A stretch of 64,000 nt of DNA from Casuarius casuarius (Eukaryota > Chordata > Aves > Casuariiformes > Casuariidae). Below the pieces are notes generated by a model. It did no database searches and was not told the origin of the DNA. It worked only from the letters and a program-made list of their open reading frames with translations. Made by a program: the position numbers and the translations under genes. Shown piece after piece: positions 24,901 to 35,030 of the stretch (position 1 is the stretch's first letter; each line of letters opens with the position of its first letter). The stretch covers positions 248,001 through 312,000 of the forward strand of contig PTFA01000404.1 in assembly GCA_003342895.1 (NCBI GenBank), written 5' to 3'.

Positions 24901-25776
24901 TGCTGAGTTATGGTCTGGACTACTAAAAGTTAGAAGCATAGCAAGAGCCAATAACTATTTAAAATTATGACTGATGACTCCTCTTACAGCAATATGAAAA
25001 TGTATATACAAACCAAACATTTCTGCAAATTCTTGAGCCAGCAAAATGCAGTTGAGATAAATATGAAGTGAATGACCATTTGCAATAAAACCACAGCTTT
25101 TGCAGCATTGAACAGCATACAATATTAAAAAAAAAAGTTTATCTTTATTATAATTTAGTTACATAACAAATATTACTACATCTATTGTATTTGAATATCT
25201 TGTGCATTTTAGCAACCCTGAGCTAACAGCTCAGTGTGTGTTGTCTGTAAATATGCAATTAACACTTTACTGGCTCTATTTATATGAGACATCAAATCAG
25301 GTAAATCGCACCACACTACATGGGGAGAAATTAGCCTTGCCATGTCATTCTCACATTCAGAAAACTATACCATCTTCACTCACAGTTATTTGTGGGGGAA
25401 AAAAAGTTGCACATATTTCTATATAAAGAGTTTCTGAAAATAATTTGTTTGTTGAAAGATGAGGATACAATAAAATAAGAAAATAATCAGACTGTTATTA
25501 CTATTTATTACAAATAGTTGAAACGTCTGGATGGCCTTTAAGATGACTAATAGAGAGGGCAAGAAGTCCCAGATCCTTATGTCACACCCCACATCACTAA
25601 TTCTGAGATCTTAGAAGGACTTTTCTGGGCACCAACTCTCGAAAAATCAACTGCTCCAGTTCCCTAGGGCAGTAAGTAGCAAAGCTATGAGAGGAGAAGA
25701 AAAAGAGTGGGTGCAACAAAGGTGATTCATCAGACCGAGAGACAAAGCCATTCCCTACCTCTGGAAGAGTCGCCAT
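3792..25776 (-). CDS. KEL: KEL gene: Kell blood-group glycoprotein, M13 zinc endopeptidase (18 exons)
   Basis: KEL is a type II membrane zinc endopeptidase of the neprilysin (M13) family. In mammals it sits on red cells, cleaves big endothelin-3, and is disulfide-linked to XK. Seventeen exons with GT/AG ends and compatible phases join into one frame, and a likely first exon adds MATLPE, giving 722 residues (human 732). In order: a short cytoplasmic tail (1-25), TM anchor (about 26-49), Cys51 aligned with the XK-linking cysteine, the [10 protein letters not shown] ectodomain start (79-88), HELLH zinc motif (567-571), ENTAD with the third ligand Glu619 and Asp623, TDPHSP with the catalytic-type His684, Arg690, and a C-terminal CHIW. 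The sequence [11 protein letters not shown] and ENxxDxGGLAIAxQ, and synteny, favour KEL over neprilysin or ECE. The substrate-binding NAYY motif reads HSYY. Introns carry CR1, LTR and other repeats. No frameshift or stop was seen. The first exon and N-terminus are the least certain part. Confidence 0.95.
5286..5381 (-). CDS. KEL: KEL exon 17
   Basis: 32 codons, phase 0 at both ends (acceptor TCCACAG, donor CAT|GTAATG). It encodes [11 protein letters not shown] through [13 protein letters not shown], matching the M13 segment after the third zinc ligand. Confidence 0.92.
6289..6455 (-). CDS. KEL: KEL exon 16 (third zinc ligand)
   Basis: Acceptor CTGCAG, donor CAG|GTATTG. It encodes LPGGCPTCN, a KEL-specific-looking loop, and [16 protein letters not shown], in which Glu619 is the expected third zinc ligand and Asp623 its partner. 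An N-glycosylation sequon NGT lies just before. Confidence 0.95.
6703..6770 (-). CDS. KEL: KEL exon 15 (HELLH zinc-binding motif)
   Basis: A 68-base exon encoding [25 protein letters not shown] supplies two zinc ligands (His567, His571) and the catalytic Glu568. All are intact, so the zinc site itself looks functional. Confidence 0.96.
7283..7347 (+). repeat. CR1 LINE 3' end fragment
   Basis: A short piece of the CR1 3' terminus in KEL intron 14: CAGGAGGTTGGACTAGAGACC, a 'cttcagaggtc' piece, and the ATGATTCTATG terminal repeat. It lies antisense to KEL. Confidence 0.8.
8083..8136. repeat. 27-bp tandem duplication
   Basis: Two exact adjacent copies of a 27-base unit beginning CATGTAAGAAGAAAGG, inside KEL intron 14. 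It looks like a simple recent duplication. Confidence 0.9.
8811..8921 (-). CDS. KEL: KEL exon 14 (substrate-binding segment)
   Basis: Encodes [14 protein letters not shown] and [18 protein letters not shown]. The PWDV and VVFPAG blocks are typical of M13 enzymes. The Asn-Ala-Tyr/Phe-Tyr substrate-binding motif is replaced by His526-Ser527-Tyr-Tyr. Confidence 0.95.
9500..10170 (+). repeat. CR1 LINE, 5'-truncated, 3' end preserved
   Basis: The 3' part of a CR1 element: decayed reverse-transcriptase C-terminus (GTGAAACCACATCTGGAGT, CTGGGCCCCGCAGTACAAGAG, the 'gatcttatcaatgtgcataaatac' block), then the 3' UTR with GGGGGTTGGGCTAGATGATC and a degenerate TTCTGTGA terminal repeat. Multiple stops and frameshifts. 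It is antisense to KEL in intron 13 and ends about 30 bases from the exon 13 donor. Confidence 0.9.
10200..10303 (-). CDS. KEL: KEL exon 13
   Basis: Acceptor CCCGTAG, donor AA|GTAAG. 34 codons plus two bases: [20 protein letters not shown]... to HRSQD. Matches the helical segment before the PWDV block in Kell. Confidence 0.92.
10732..10809 (-). CDS. KEL: KEL exon 12
   Basis: 26 codons in phase 0: [15 protein letters not shown]... to VNLEYQN, donor AAT|GTGAGC. The LQVEIGYP block matches Kell (LQVEMG) and neprilysin (ERIGYP). Confidence 0.93.
11363..11461 (-). CDS. KEL: KEL exon 11
   Basis: 33 codons, [16 protein letters not shown]... to RLEAKVL, with the WMDEQT block typical of M13 enzymes. 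The donor used is CTG|GTACGT. A second GT 13 bases further (at 11349) would put exon 12 out of frame and is rejected. Confidence 0.92.
12555..12665 (-). CDS. KEL: KEL exon 10
   Basis: 37 codons, [22 protein letters not shown]... to NKKL, donor CTT|GTAGGT. The WRKCLSET...FFEPVLG block matches Kell WMKCVEETGTFFEPTL. Confidence 0.93.
13186..13309 (-). CDS. KEL: KEL exon 9
   Basis: Completes a split Arg, then [22 protein letters not shown]... to MESRV, donor GTG|GTGAGT. The [13 protein letters not shown] block matches Kell LSPALDSQFQEAR. Confidence 0.93.
13629..14785 (+). mobile_element. solo LTR, copy A, of an endogenous retrovirus family
   Basis: A 1.16-kb element in KEL intron 8, antisense to KEL. 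It begins TGTTAGG and ends CTACCA, with flanks TAGAT / CGGAT as a possible decayed 5-bp target duplication. Homology to copies B (36154-37673) and C (ending 52744) defines its ends. The U3-like first half contains a GGATAAGAGG box aligned with the TATA of copy C. An ATTAAA lies at 14179, then several degenerate repeats around 'accagctactgg', a (TA)n run near 14621-14664, and a U5-like end. No internal gag/pol/env was seen. The class is unknown; a 5-bp duplication would favour an ERVL-type or class III element. Confidence 0.75.
14866..15011 (-). CDS. KEL: KEL exon 8
   Basis: [19 protein letters not shown]... to LIEQWQKE plus two bases. APAIDWLxCLQAxF and VHDxxYL blocks match Kell. An N-glycosylation sequon NLS is present. 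LTR copy A ends about 80 bases past its donor. Confidence 0.94.
15380..15568 (-). CDS. KEL: KEL exon 7
   Basis: 63 codons in phase 0: [18 protein letters not shown]... to TIRELQ. YLxYLxxLGxLLGG and PLxxRRxxGxLF are Kell-like. Confidence 0.94.
16563..16628 (-). CDS. KEL: KEL exon 6
   Basis: 22 codons, [18 protein letters not shown]..., donor GAG|GTAACA. Matches Kell IDQPEFDVP. Confidence 0.9.
17174..17317 (-). CDS. KEL: KEL exon 5
   Basis: 48 codons in phase 0: [10 protein letters not shown]... [12 protein letters not shown]... [10 protein letters not shown]. FNxTLxxLMxxYxxFPFFR matches Kell closely. Sequons NIT and NKT are present. Confidence 0.94.
18281..18405 (-). CDS. KEL: KEL exon 4
   Basis: [25 protein letters not shown]... 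to DLLNQ, donor CAG|GTGAAT. EKAxxFYxSCMDTxxIE is the conserved M13/Kell block. Confidence 0.93.
19201..19404 (-). CDS. KEL: KEL exon 3 (start of ectodomain)
   Basis: Encodes [17 protein letters not shown], the sequon NDT, and [17 protein letters not shown]. The PCxDFxxxACG block opens the M13 catalytic domain. It joins the TM exon in phase 1. Confidence 0.95.
20457..20598 (-). CDS. KEL: KEL exon 2 (membrane anchor)
   Basis: Basic cytoplasmic residues ([14 protein letters not shown]) then a hydrophobic stretch [21 protein letters not shown], giving type II topology by the positive-inside rule. It ends MMSCGL: this Cys aligns with the human Kell cysteine that bonds to XK. Acceptor CTTCAG, donor G|GTATAA. 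Confidence 0.9.
21850..22215 (+). repeat. unnamed dispersed repeat, copy R1
   Basis: Shares collinear blocks with 34730-35030 in the same orientation: GACCCTGACC..CTGCAGACTTGACTTCCT, then CTGTGGACTTG/ATGGAGTTGTCTGG, a TACTGTGG.AT block, and GGTCA.TGC. No long ORF is shared. It lies in KEL intron 1. I do not recognise the family. Confidence 0.6.
24500..24526 (-). CDS. KEL: possible KEL microexon (27 bp)
   Basis: A 9-codon segment (QYRTLVKCE) lies between a good acceptor (CTTCTTTTCTGCAG) and a strong donor (GAG|GTGAGG). Both ends are phase 0, so it could be spliced between exons 1 and 2 without changing frame. It would raise the protein to 731 aa and the exon count to 19, as in human KEL. The support is splice-site quality and phase only; it may be chance. 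Confidence 0.3.
25759..25776 (-). CDS. KEL: KEL exon 1 (start codon), probable
   Basis: ATGGCG in good context (A at -3, G at +4), six codons MATLPE, then GAG|GTAGGG donor in phase 0, which fits exon 2. Human KEL also has a minimal first coding exon. An in-frame upstream GTG is not used as a start. I saw no TATA box. A separate unseen N-terminal exon remains possible. Confidence 0.5.
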
Positions 25777-28700
25777 TCTTTTCACTGAGCAGGCTTTGCC
25801 TCCGTGGTTACCGCAGCTCTCACCTCTGCTTACTTGTTTACCATCAGTCTCCCATGCCCAAGATACGCTGCTGAGATCAGAGACAATCTCTCTTTCCCAG
25901 CTTGGCTGATTGCTGTGGGGAGGAGAAAAGAGAGAAAAAGCTCAATGAGGAATGCCCTTAAAGAAAACAGGAGAGAGGGAGAGAAATGGACACATTTCTG
26001 TACCTTTCCACCCACTTTCTCCCCCTAACACCTCTGTCTCCCATAAAACTGGCTTTATTGTTTTCTTTTGCCTTTCCTTGGAACTCCTGTGTCTTTCTGT
26101 CTCTTGAAGCTACAGGTAAAACTTTTTGAACCTAAGTATGAGATTCTCTATCTCCCCCAGCCTTTCTTCTCAACTATTTCCTGCTGCTTTTCGCTCCAAC
26201 AGTCTTACTACCCCCCCCCCACCCAACGAGCCTGTTTTGCTCTGATATTCCTACTGCTAGTAGCCTGTTTCAACCTGCTACTCTGGGGCCCGGAGGCCTC
26301 CGTCTATTGCAAGATAATGTGGGTTTTGCATCCTAGTGCTCCTCCTCCCCCAGGAGAAAGGCTGATGTGCTGACTTTCATTTTGCTCTCAACTGTGCCCA
26401 AAAATCCATTTGAGATAGAACAGAAATCCACTTCTGGTTCTTTTCTTTTACACTGAGAGACATAAAAAAAAAAAAATCGTTGATTAGTGATCTTATTTCC
26501 ACTGTTTGCTGCTTCTCAGGAGACTGCAGTCTGTGCGTCTTTGCTTCCCTAAGGATGTATATAGGAAAGATTTAGGAGGGAAGTTTCTCTACTTTAAGGA
26601 CTGAGAACAGGGATCAGTTCCCTGAGACCTTAGAAACTGAGTGGTGGAAGTCTGCAGTTGAGACCTGCTGCAGAGAGTTCATGGGGACCAGTCTGCAGTC
26701 AGCTTACAAAATGACTGAAACAAGCAGAAGGCCAGGACAGGACTGTTTACCTCCCCACCTGGCTAGTCTCTCATGGGACTATGGTGTCTTGGTTCACTAG
26801 TCTGAAGATAAATAGATGGCTGTTCAATTGTTCAGTGCTTCCCTAATTTTTGGTGTGTTTTCTAAAATCCAAATCTTCTTCCCAGCTCCACCAATCATAT
26901 TACTTCCTTATCCCAAAAGTGCTTGCATAATTTCCCAACATCTTACTTCTCAACATCTTACTTTGACTATAGTGTAACAAAAGACTTCTTATATGGCTCA
27001 AGCCAGTTCCTTATTCCATCTTCTTTCCACCTCTTAGGTCACTGGTAACTATATATTTCTACACTTACCAAACAACCCTCGTGTGAAAAAGGTCCTTGTT
27101 GACCCAACACTCCTTGCAATAGGCCAGCTCCCTTTAGCTTATTTTGCAAATACTCTTTGAGTAAATGATTGAGATCTAACTTAGTGTAAGTAACAAAACA
27201 TCCAGAGAGTCACAAGTCCTGTTTCACTGGTAGGGGCATTGATGTGATCTAAACTGTCCAACAGATGCAGAAGTGCTTTGCTCATTGTGGCCTAAAGTAA
27301 TTTATAGCTGGTCCAATCCCAGATCTTTATGCAAACTGAGAGCTTGAATGAGGAACTGGGATTATGTAACAAATTTCTGCCCTGTAATCCTTTGCTTTAA
27401 CACATCTTCAAGTATTTCATGTATTTCTTCCACCTTTCCCTTTGTGGCTTTTCCAGTCTTTTCTATTTTACATCTTTTCTTACAGTAGCTACAGCTCTAG
27501 CCCACTTTCAAAAATGTTTTTCATTAGTTGCATTAGTATAGGCACAGAACCAGTATGAAAATGTATGTTGAGAGCTGACTAGATTTAACTGTAAGTGACT
27601 TTACAGTGGAGGCATCTTTGTCAACTGACTGGACAAATTTGTTCATGGCAATATACAGTTTATTCATCTGTCTTAGCTATGTGTTTGAAGTTTTCCATCT
27701 TCATAACTATGACATTTAGTAGCTCACAAACTGTAAGTAATGAAGTTAACTTTATCTCTCTCCTCTAGTGAACAGTATCTAGGCTTTTTAAGCTCTTTGG
27801 GCAAGGAATTTATTTCCTTTTGGATTTTACAATGAGTATGATCAATCTGAACACAATGTAATTTAAATTAAAATGGAGTAACGAAACCTTGGCTAAGCAA
27901 TTATGGACAGTTTCGATCTGCAGCAAATATCCTAGACTATAGGTCTCCACAGTAATTTAGTTTCTAATTGCATTTTAAAGAAAAGTTCATCTTCTTTTCT
28001 TGAGATTTGTCCACTTCTTTGTTAAACAAAAGTAAGATGACTACACAGATTAAAGGAAAAGAGCTAACACAAACTATTACAAACATACACAACATAAGGC
28101 AAGAGGAGTCTTCCCTTTAGAGATGCTGGACTCTGATGATTTTATTTGAAGTCAAAAGGTATATAACTGTTCAACAGTTGTAAAAATGAAGCCTCAGAGG
28201 TATTCAGTTTAGAAATGAAACTTAAGAAGACCAAGAAAGCTTTTGGACAATATGCTGATGGGATGTCATTGGAGTTAATACGGTCTCATAAGCCAGTATC
28301 TTTTAAACAGATTCTCCGCCTCCTCATGGTTAAATGTAATTGTACCACTTAAGTTGACAAAAAGTTACATTGTTATTGCCACACCATATGGATCCTCCCC
28401 CACATACTATCTAGAAATACTTCGAATGTGTATGTATATGGGTCAGTTTTTCCAGACCTTGTAAACTAAGTAGGACAGCTCTTGAAAAGTACTTGGATCA
28501 CAGCATTACTGTGTGCATAGGATGTTTCAGAAAGTGATGCTACTTTTTCAGTGAAGAATGCTACTCTTTGAATTAGTACTTGTTTCAATGGTACTGTGAT
28601 GTTGAGAAAGCTGTCTTGCAAGGACTGGTATAAATGATGCAGGAGGTGATGTTCCCTCTCCTAAGTCATCACAGACCACAATATTGAATATTGGAGCTAA

Positions 28701-31700
28701 CGAACACTCAGTTTCTTCTGGAGAGCATGCTCATGCATTCTGCTGCAACAGGGTTCACTAAATACTTCAACAGGAAAGTGGCACTGTTATAGAGAGAATC
28801 AGAACATTAAATCTTTTATTTATTCCAAAATTCATGTGTGTCTCTCAGGTTACATCTACATATTCATTGCGCATAGACACGATCTCTCTGCCTGTGCTCT
28901 GAGACATCCAGGTATAAGCTGTATTTTATCCAAAAATTGCATGTCTCACACTTCATAAAAATCTATTTGACTGGGGTCATTACCTGAAGCTCAGTAATTT
29001 GCATACTGTAGGTGTGTGCCTTTTCAAGCAGAGCTTGCTTGCATCTATCTAATATAGAGTAAGGACAGAGTACATTTGCATCTGCTAACAAAAAAACATG
29101 TAAGCATACCTTACATTTTCCACACAACAAATTGGGTATGGAACTCTTCTTCAGGTTAGGCACCACAGGACAGTGTAATGTCTGTATATGCATTTAAGCC
29201 ATGAAGAAGGTTTAGCCCAAAGGAGATTGCATGTTGGCAATGTGCAGCCTAATGTCTTTATTGAATATACAGCTTACAAAGCTTTGGGGATCTTGTGCAC
29301 TGAAAGGTGCTGTGTTTGTGATGCTGTTTTTTCCTGCTAGCACATGAATTGCTTTGAAGACACCTTTATCAACAACTGAAAGTGAATACAAAGACAAAAA
29401 GCTTTCCCTGGATACTTTTTCTAACTACTGAGGTAGGAAGAGGAGTTGAGGTGGTGTGAGAAGGAGGCATCACAAGTAGTCCTTATCGGCTAATTCCCTT
29501 CTTATCTCTGAGGCACAGATGACAGCTCTGCCCTCTTAAGTCCAAAAGTTAGTGAGAGGACCTCTGGCTTTTTTCTCTGTGAAAGAATCTCTGACTTCTT
29601 CCTCTTCTGTATACAGCACATTAGCTCTTTGGAGTCTAACTAACACTGATCAGCACATTGGAAAGTATACAGTGTTGGACATGCCTTCTGGCTATCACGC
29701 ATAAAAATATCTAATGTTGATTATATTTTAGATAGTTCTTTAAAATCAAATAGAGGTATGATTCATAAAAATGTGTAATTATTAAGAACTTCATTGATAT
29801 GTGTTTGGCAGATGTTGTTGCAGACATTGCCTATACATTCAAGATGGTTGTGAATCTGGACAGATTTCAGAAAAGTATTCTGTTAATAATTGTTCTGAAG
29901 TGACATCAAATTTGGACTTTGATCTCCTGAGTTGTGTGAAACCTTCCAAAAAATGTATATCATAAACTGCACAAAAAATGTCATCTTTATGTAAAGAACT
30001 GAAAAGTAGTATATGGACAAACATTATAAGAATATGATGTAGCAATATAAATTTCACTGGCCATCTTGAAAACTAATGTGGAAAGGTTATCACTTACAAA
30101 AGGATGATGGTACCAGGGACCAGTGTGCCTTGTGGATTAAAGCAACATGAAGAAAACGCCTATTCATATAAGAGACTGTCTGACAGAGGTTAATAAAGGT
30201 ATTGGCAACCATCAAAAGCAAAAATTTGGTTTGAAAACATCAGAACACTGTAGCTGTGCAAGAGCTTACTGATAATTAGAAAAGTCCAGAAAGATGAAAG
30301 CAGGAAAACCTGAGAGCCTTAATGTTTTCCACTTTGGATGGGAGGACTGATGGCAGAAAGATTCGTCTTAGCCCAAAACTGGAGTTGCCTGTCCAGCTTC
30401 TAGCAGTGTGTTCTAGTCATCCCATGAGTGATGCACAGAGATCCCTCCAGGGGCAAAGACATTCTTGGAGACTCTGAGTCACATACCCATATGTGAGCTT
30501 TTTTTTTTTTTTATCACAACCTATATTCTTCCACCAAATGCTTGCTCTCTCATCTACCTTCAGTTCACCAGGTACATCTTTATGTTTAACCAGGAAGAAG
30601 GGCAGAAAAATCTTTGACACTTATAACCATCACAATGAGTAGAGAGTCTCTAGCTTTGGGGAGGCAGGTAGAGGGGTAATTCCTACCAAGTGGTAGGTGC
30701 CAAAGAGGTTGTAAAGGTGGGTTAGCTCATGTATAGTAGTTTGGTTAGCTGGGTGAATCTGGTAAAGATTATGGCAGAAAAGATGGGCTAGCCTGACCTG
30801 TGCGGGTCCTTCAAATTAAAGATTCTTTGGTCCACCCAAAAGGAAGAGCATACTCAGAGCTAGAAGCTGAGTGGAGAGAATGAATGGAGGGTATGTGAAT
30901 CAGGAAGTAAACAGGATGGCCAGTCTTGATGATAGAAAAGAAAGGAGGTTGGTTTCAGGTCCTGGAGAAGGGAAGTCTGAGAATGAAGACAGGAGGGTAG
31001 AGAGGATTGGGCATTAAATCCAAGAGAAGGAGAAGGGATCAAAAGTAAAAATGGCAGGAGAAGACAGTGTAGCTGAAACTATAAAACAGCTACCTTTATT
31101 TTGTTGCAATTTCCCTCTGCATAATCCTGCCCTACATGAATGTCTTGTATTACTTTGTATGTTAGTTTAATATCTCATTTTATTGCTTCACTGGGCACAA
31201 TTTCTAAGAATAAATAAACTTAATTATAATATCACTTCAGGCTATTGCTGATCAATTTACAGCGAGTTGCAGTTACTGGACTAGTGAGATCTTGAAGTTT
31301 TCTTCCATGCAATAAGATAAAGATTTATATTAACAAAGAATCTTTACAGTTGCATAGCTTTTTACACATTCGGATATAACTGTGAAGCCATGCCAAGATG
31401 TCCCTGAGGCATCATTTTCCGTTCAGAAAAGCAAGCCCTATCCTTTGAAACTTTTAGTTTACATTAAAGAGGACAAGCAAGAACAAAAACATAATCCCTG
31501 AATAAGCAGACACACTTGTTCATGTCTCCTCAATAACAGGCAGTGTGGCTGCTCTAAGGATAAAATAGATCCTTGTCTCTGAAGGGGTTTTAGAAAGCTC
31601 CAAGTGCAGTAGATAAAAAATATTGTTTCAAGCCATAGACAGAGAAACTGAGTAAAGAAAGAGGTAAGTGAAATGTCTGTGCCCAGCAGATCAGCTAGGG

Positions 31701-34187
31701 GGACTCAATTAGAATTGCGGAGTGTGTACTAACTCTGTTCTTGTTTCTTCACAGTGCACCAACTCCAGAAACACATCCTAGCAAATCATTTTCTATGGTT
31801 CTTTAAAGTACATCTACCTACACATAGCATACTTTGTGTTTCACAGTTGTTTACAGGCTGATTTGAAATAATACTTGCTCTAAAACTCAGTTCTTATCCT
31901 GAAAAGTCACTGGAAAATAAATGTTCCTCTTCATATTCAACAGAATCAAAAATGGTGAATTTAATAATACAACAGGTACATCAAGTGTTTTACTGTGTTT
32001 ACGCAGTAAACAGATCTATAGTTCAGATGAGAGACAAAATGAGTGGTCTTATGCATCAGGTATGGAATCGTTCACTGATTTCTACCTGTGGCAAACTCAG
32101 GTTAAGGAGCTGTGCAGGTGACAGTAAAATAGAACTAAGCTTTATAACCTAAGCTAGGAGCACTGATGTTAATGTGTGAGGAGAAAAGGGCCTTGAATTT
32201 CAGAGATTAAAGGGCTGAAAAGAAGAAACAATTATATTTCACAAGTACAGTAAGCTTTTCTGATGCAGAGCCACTAGCAAATCATAAATTGGAATCATAA
32301 TTATGACATTTAAACACAGTCACTTTTCAATTACAAGAGCAATTTAAGCTGGTTGTCTTGAATCAGTCATTTCCTGGGATGTATACTTCTAAACAGTAGA
32401 TGAAAATGAACATGAGGAGAGAAATACAGCATTTCTGTAGCTCTGATATTATTGATATTGAAATTTTGTGAAATGGCACTTCATGAATCAAAACAAAAGC
32501 ATCAAAGTTTCAAAAAACCCCACAAATCAGTTCATATTCTTATTTTGCCAGTGTAAGTGTATTTAACGAATAATATCACTGTTGTCAAAAGAGTTGTCCT
32601 GATGTAACAGCACTCTCAGGTGAGAATCACACCCATATATTAAATCTATTGTAAATTAGATTTTGCTGAGTACTTACATAATATAATTGCTTTTTTATTT
32701 TGTTTCTCTGATTGCGGCAAAACTGTAGAGGAAAAGCACTTGTTTGGAGTTCAGACTTGAAAACATTTCAGTTTTGTTTACTCCACTAGTAGTATAGTCA
32801 ATCACTTCCATCACAGAGACATTTCAAGAGACATTTCAGGAGAGATCTATGTCCTTAAGGCAGTCATGACCAATAATTCATAAAGCAGTATAGTTTAAGT
32901 AAGTTCCTCACAGTGTACCTGTTAATAAACCGAGAATTAGTGAAGGACAGGGCTTGAGAGGAGTTAATTTTTCCCTACTTGGTATCACTGTTCATCTGGC
33001 AAAAGTTAGTATTACATATGGGAAGGAAGCAAGGGGTTTCGAGAACTGGATGTGCAGGAATAGGAATGCAGGATGAACAATACAAACAGCAATTATCTTA
33101 AAGCTCTTCGAATCACTGCAAATACCAAACATTGTCACAGAATGCCTGTGTTGCAGAAAAAAATGTTTATGAACAGCAAAAGAAAGCAATTGACTTAGTT
33201 TCTTAAGAAGCAACTGGAAATCCTTAGGAGCCTTTTAGAGGTTCTGTTACCAGAGGGACAAAAGTCGAACAGGACAATCTCCAGGAAAAAAGAGGGAAAG
33301 CCCAGAAGGATTTTGCAAGAAAATTAATACCTTGCCAACAGGCAATTGACTTAGACTAAGTGCTAAGCATCCGCTAACACACTTCAAAAACAACCTAATA
33401 ACTCTAAGTAGCAGAACAGAGGGCACATAGGCACATGGATAGTACTTTCTGACTTGGCAGTACTTTTCTGCCAAGAGGCTTCAACAGGAAATGAGTGATA
33501 GAACCCTCAGCCTGCATATATGCTTTTTGCAGGTAGTCGACCTTGAGTACATGCACATTTTAGCTATTCTATTATTTATTGACTAAGCTGACTTGAGTCA
33601 TGACTGTTAAAATGCAATAGTCATTTGTATAAAGGTTAATGAACTCAGAGACTTGTCTCCACACTCGTAATTTAACTGTGGCACCACAACAAGAAATTAT
33701 GAAAAAGCACAGTATTTACAGTTAAATTAGATGTTATAACAAATCCAAGGCCATTGCCCATGCTTTAGCAGGTGTCAGCAAGAACACTGTTTTTCAATAT
33801 TTTATTGGATAGCGGTATATCCATATTATTTACCTTTGGTTACCACTGAGGACCAGATATCAGTGTCTTCAGTCACAAAAATTCTTCCCTCCTGTTCAGT
33901 CCCCAAATCTTGTGTTCCCCATTGTCTTTCAGATCATACGTAATACTGCAGCTCTTCAATATCACTACAGTTCTTTGCAATATCACAAATAATGCCTGTG
34001 AAATACAGACGGTATTGATGTATTCTCTCCCCGCCNCCCCCCCCCCCCAAAAAAAAAGAAGTGACATCATCACTGCTGAGGAGAAACCTCCCTTTCCTTG
34101 ATCTCTGCTTCCACCGAGTGGTCATTTTAGATCTTTTCTTCCTACCCTTTTTATTCTATTCAGAATCTCAAGCTATTGCACTGTGTT
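25777..34187. other. KEL 5' flank and intergenic, no gene recognised
   Basis: The first ~600 bases are pyrimidine-rich on the plus strand and likely include the KEL promoter and 5' UTR, but no consensus GATA or TATA site could be fixed. The rest, to 34.2 kb, is AT-rich single-copy-looking sequence with short homopolymers only. No exon series or repeat family was identified. Confidence 0.5.
34036..34057. repeat. poly-C/poly-A run with an ambiguous base
   Basis: One N at 34036 is followed by about 12 C and 9 A. This is a homopolymer where base calling or assembly stalled. Confidence 0.9.
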
Positions 34188-34300
34188 TCAGTGGTTAAGA
34201 TCTAAATTCAGGATTCTGGAAATTTCACGTTCCACTCCCATGCTTGATTCTGACTTAATGTGTGGTCTTGAGCGAACTGCTAACTTATCAGTTAGCACGG
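34186..34300 (+). repeat. MIR-type tRNA-derived SINE
   Basis: Follows the MIR consensus in order: CAGTGGTTAAGA (A-box side), a TTCTGGA block, CGTTCCACTCCC (B-box side), then TTGATTCTGACTTAATGTGTGGTCTTGAGC, equivalent to the CORE part 'agctgtgtgaccttgggc'. Old and diverged. Confidence 0.7.
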
Positions 34301-34729
34301 TTATCAGTTACTTATCACATCATACTAAAAGAAAAACTAAACTGAGCTGTGCACTTACCTAATGACTTTATGCACACAACTACCTATCTACTTTGGTGGT
34401 TAATTCTATTTAAACATGCTGTTTTCTTGGTCAAACCCTTGGGATTTATCTGTGTAGAATTGCACTGGTATCATGCATTTTAACCATTGGATGGTAGAAA
34501 GCTGGTACTGGAATGGACTCCTTGACAGATTCCCAGGAACTGCCATAGTGCATATTGTCCTGAGTGCATTACCTCTCTACTGCTGTTGGGATTTGGCTGC
34601 CTGGGTTCAAGGCCAACTTTCACAGTGCAGTTGTCTGAGCTTGAATCAAAGACATGCGAGAAGTTTCAGCGAGTGCTTGCCCCTCCTTCTCTCAGGAGCT
34701 GCTCTAAAGCTGGCCTCCTGCCCTTGGCT

Positions 34730-35030
34730 TCTACTTGAGCTATCTTGCAGCTATGCCTGTGCCTTTCTATGTGCTTAGCTGATCTGGACCCAGACCCTGA
34801 CCTGCAGACTTGACTTCCTAGATTGATTTTAAACCTGTCTCACCACTATGGAGTTGTCTGGCAACTACTGGACTGCTGACCGACCCTAGTTGACCCATAG
34901 TTATGCTATCTTTGCTCAGATACTGTGGAATGCACTCTGACTGGAAGGTCACTGCCCCTGCCCTCCTTGTTGTGAAGTTCACCTCCTGGTTCACTTTCCC
35001 TTATGGAGCAGCCACTCCTGCTGCTCCCTG
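34730..35030 (+). repeat. unnamed dispersed repeat, copy R2
   Basis: Second copy of the repeat at 21850-22215, same orientation, with the shared CTGCAGACTTGACTTCCT core and following blocks. It directly abuts the Harbinger transposase relic, so it may be non-coding terminal sequence of that transposon. Confidence 0.6.
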
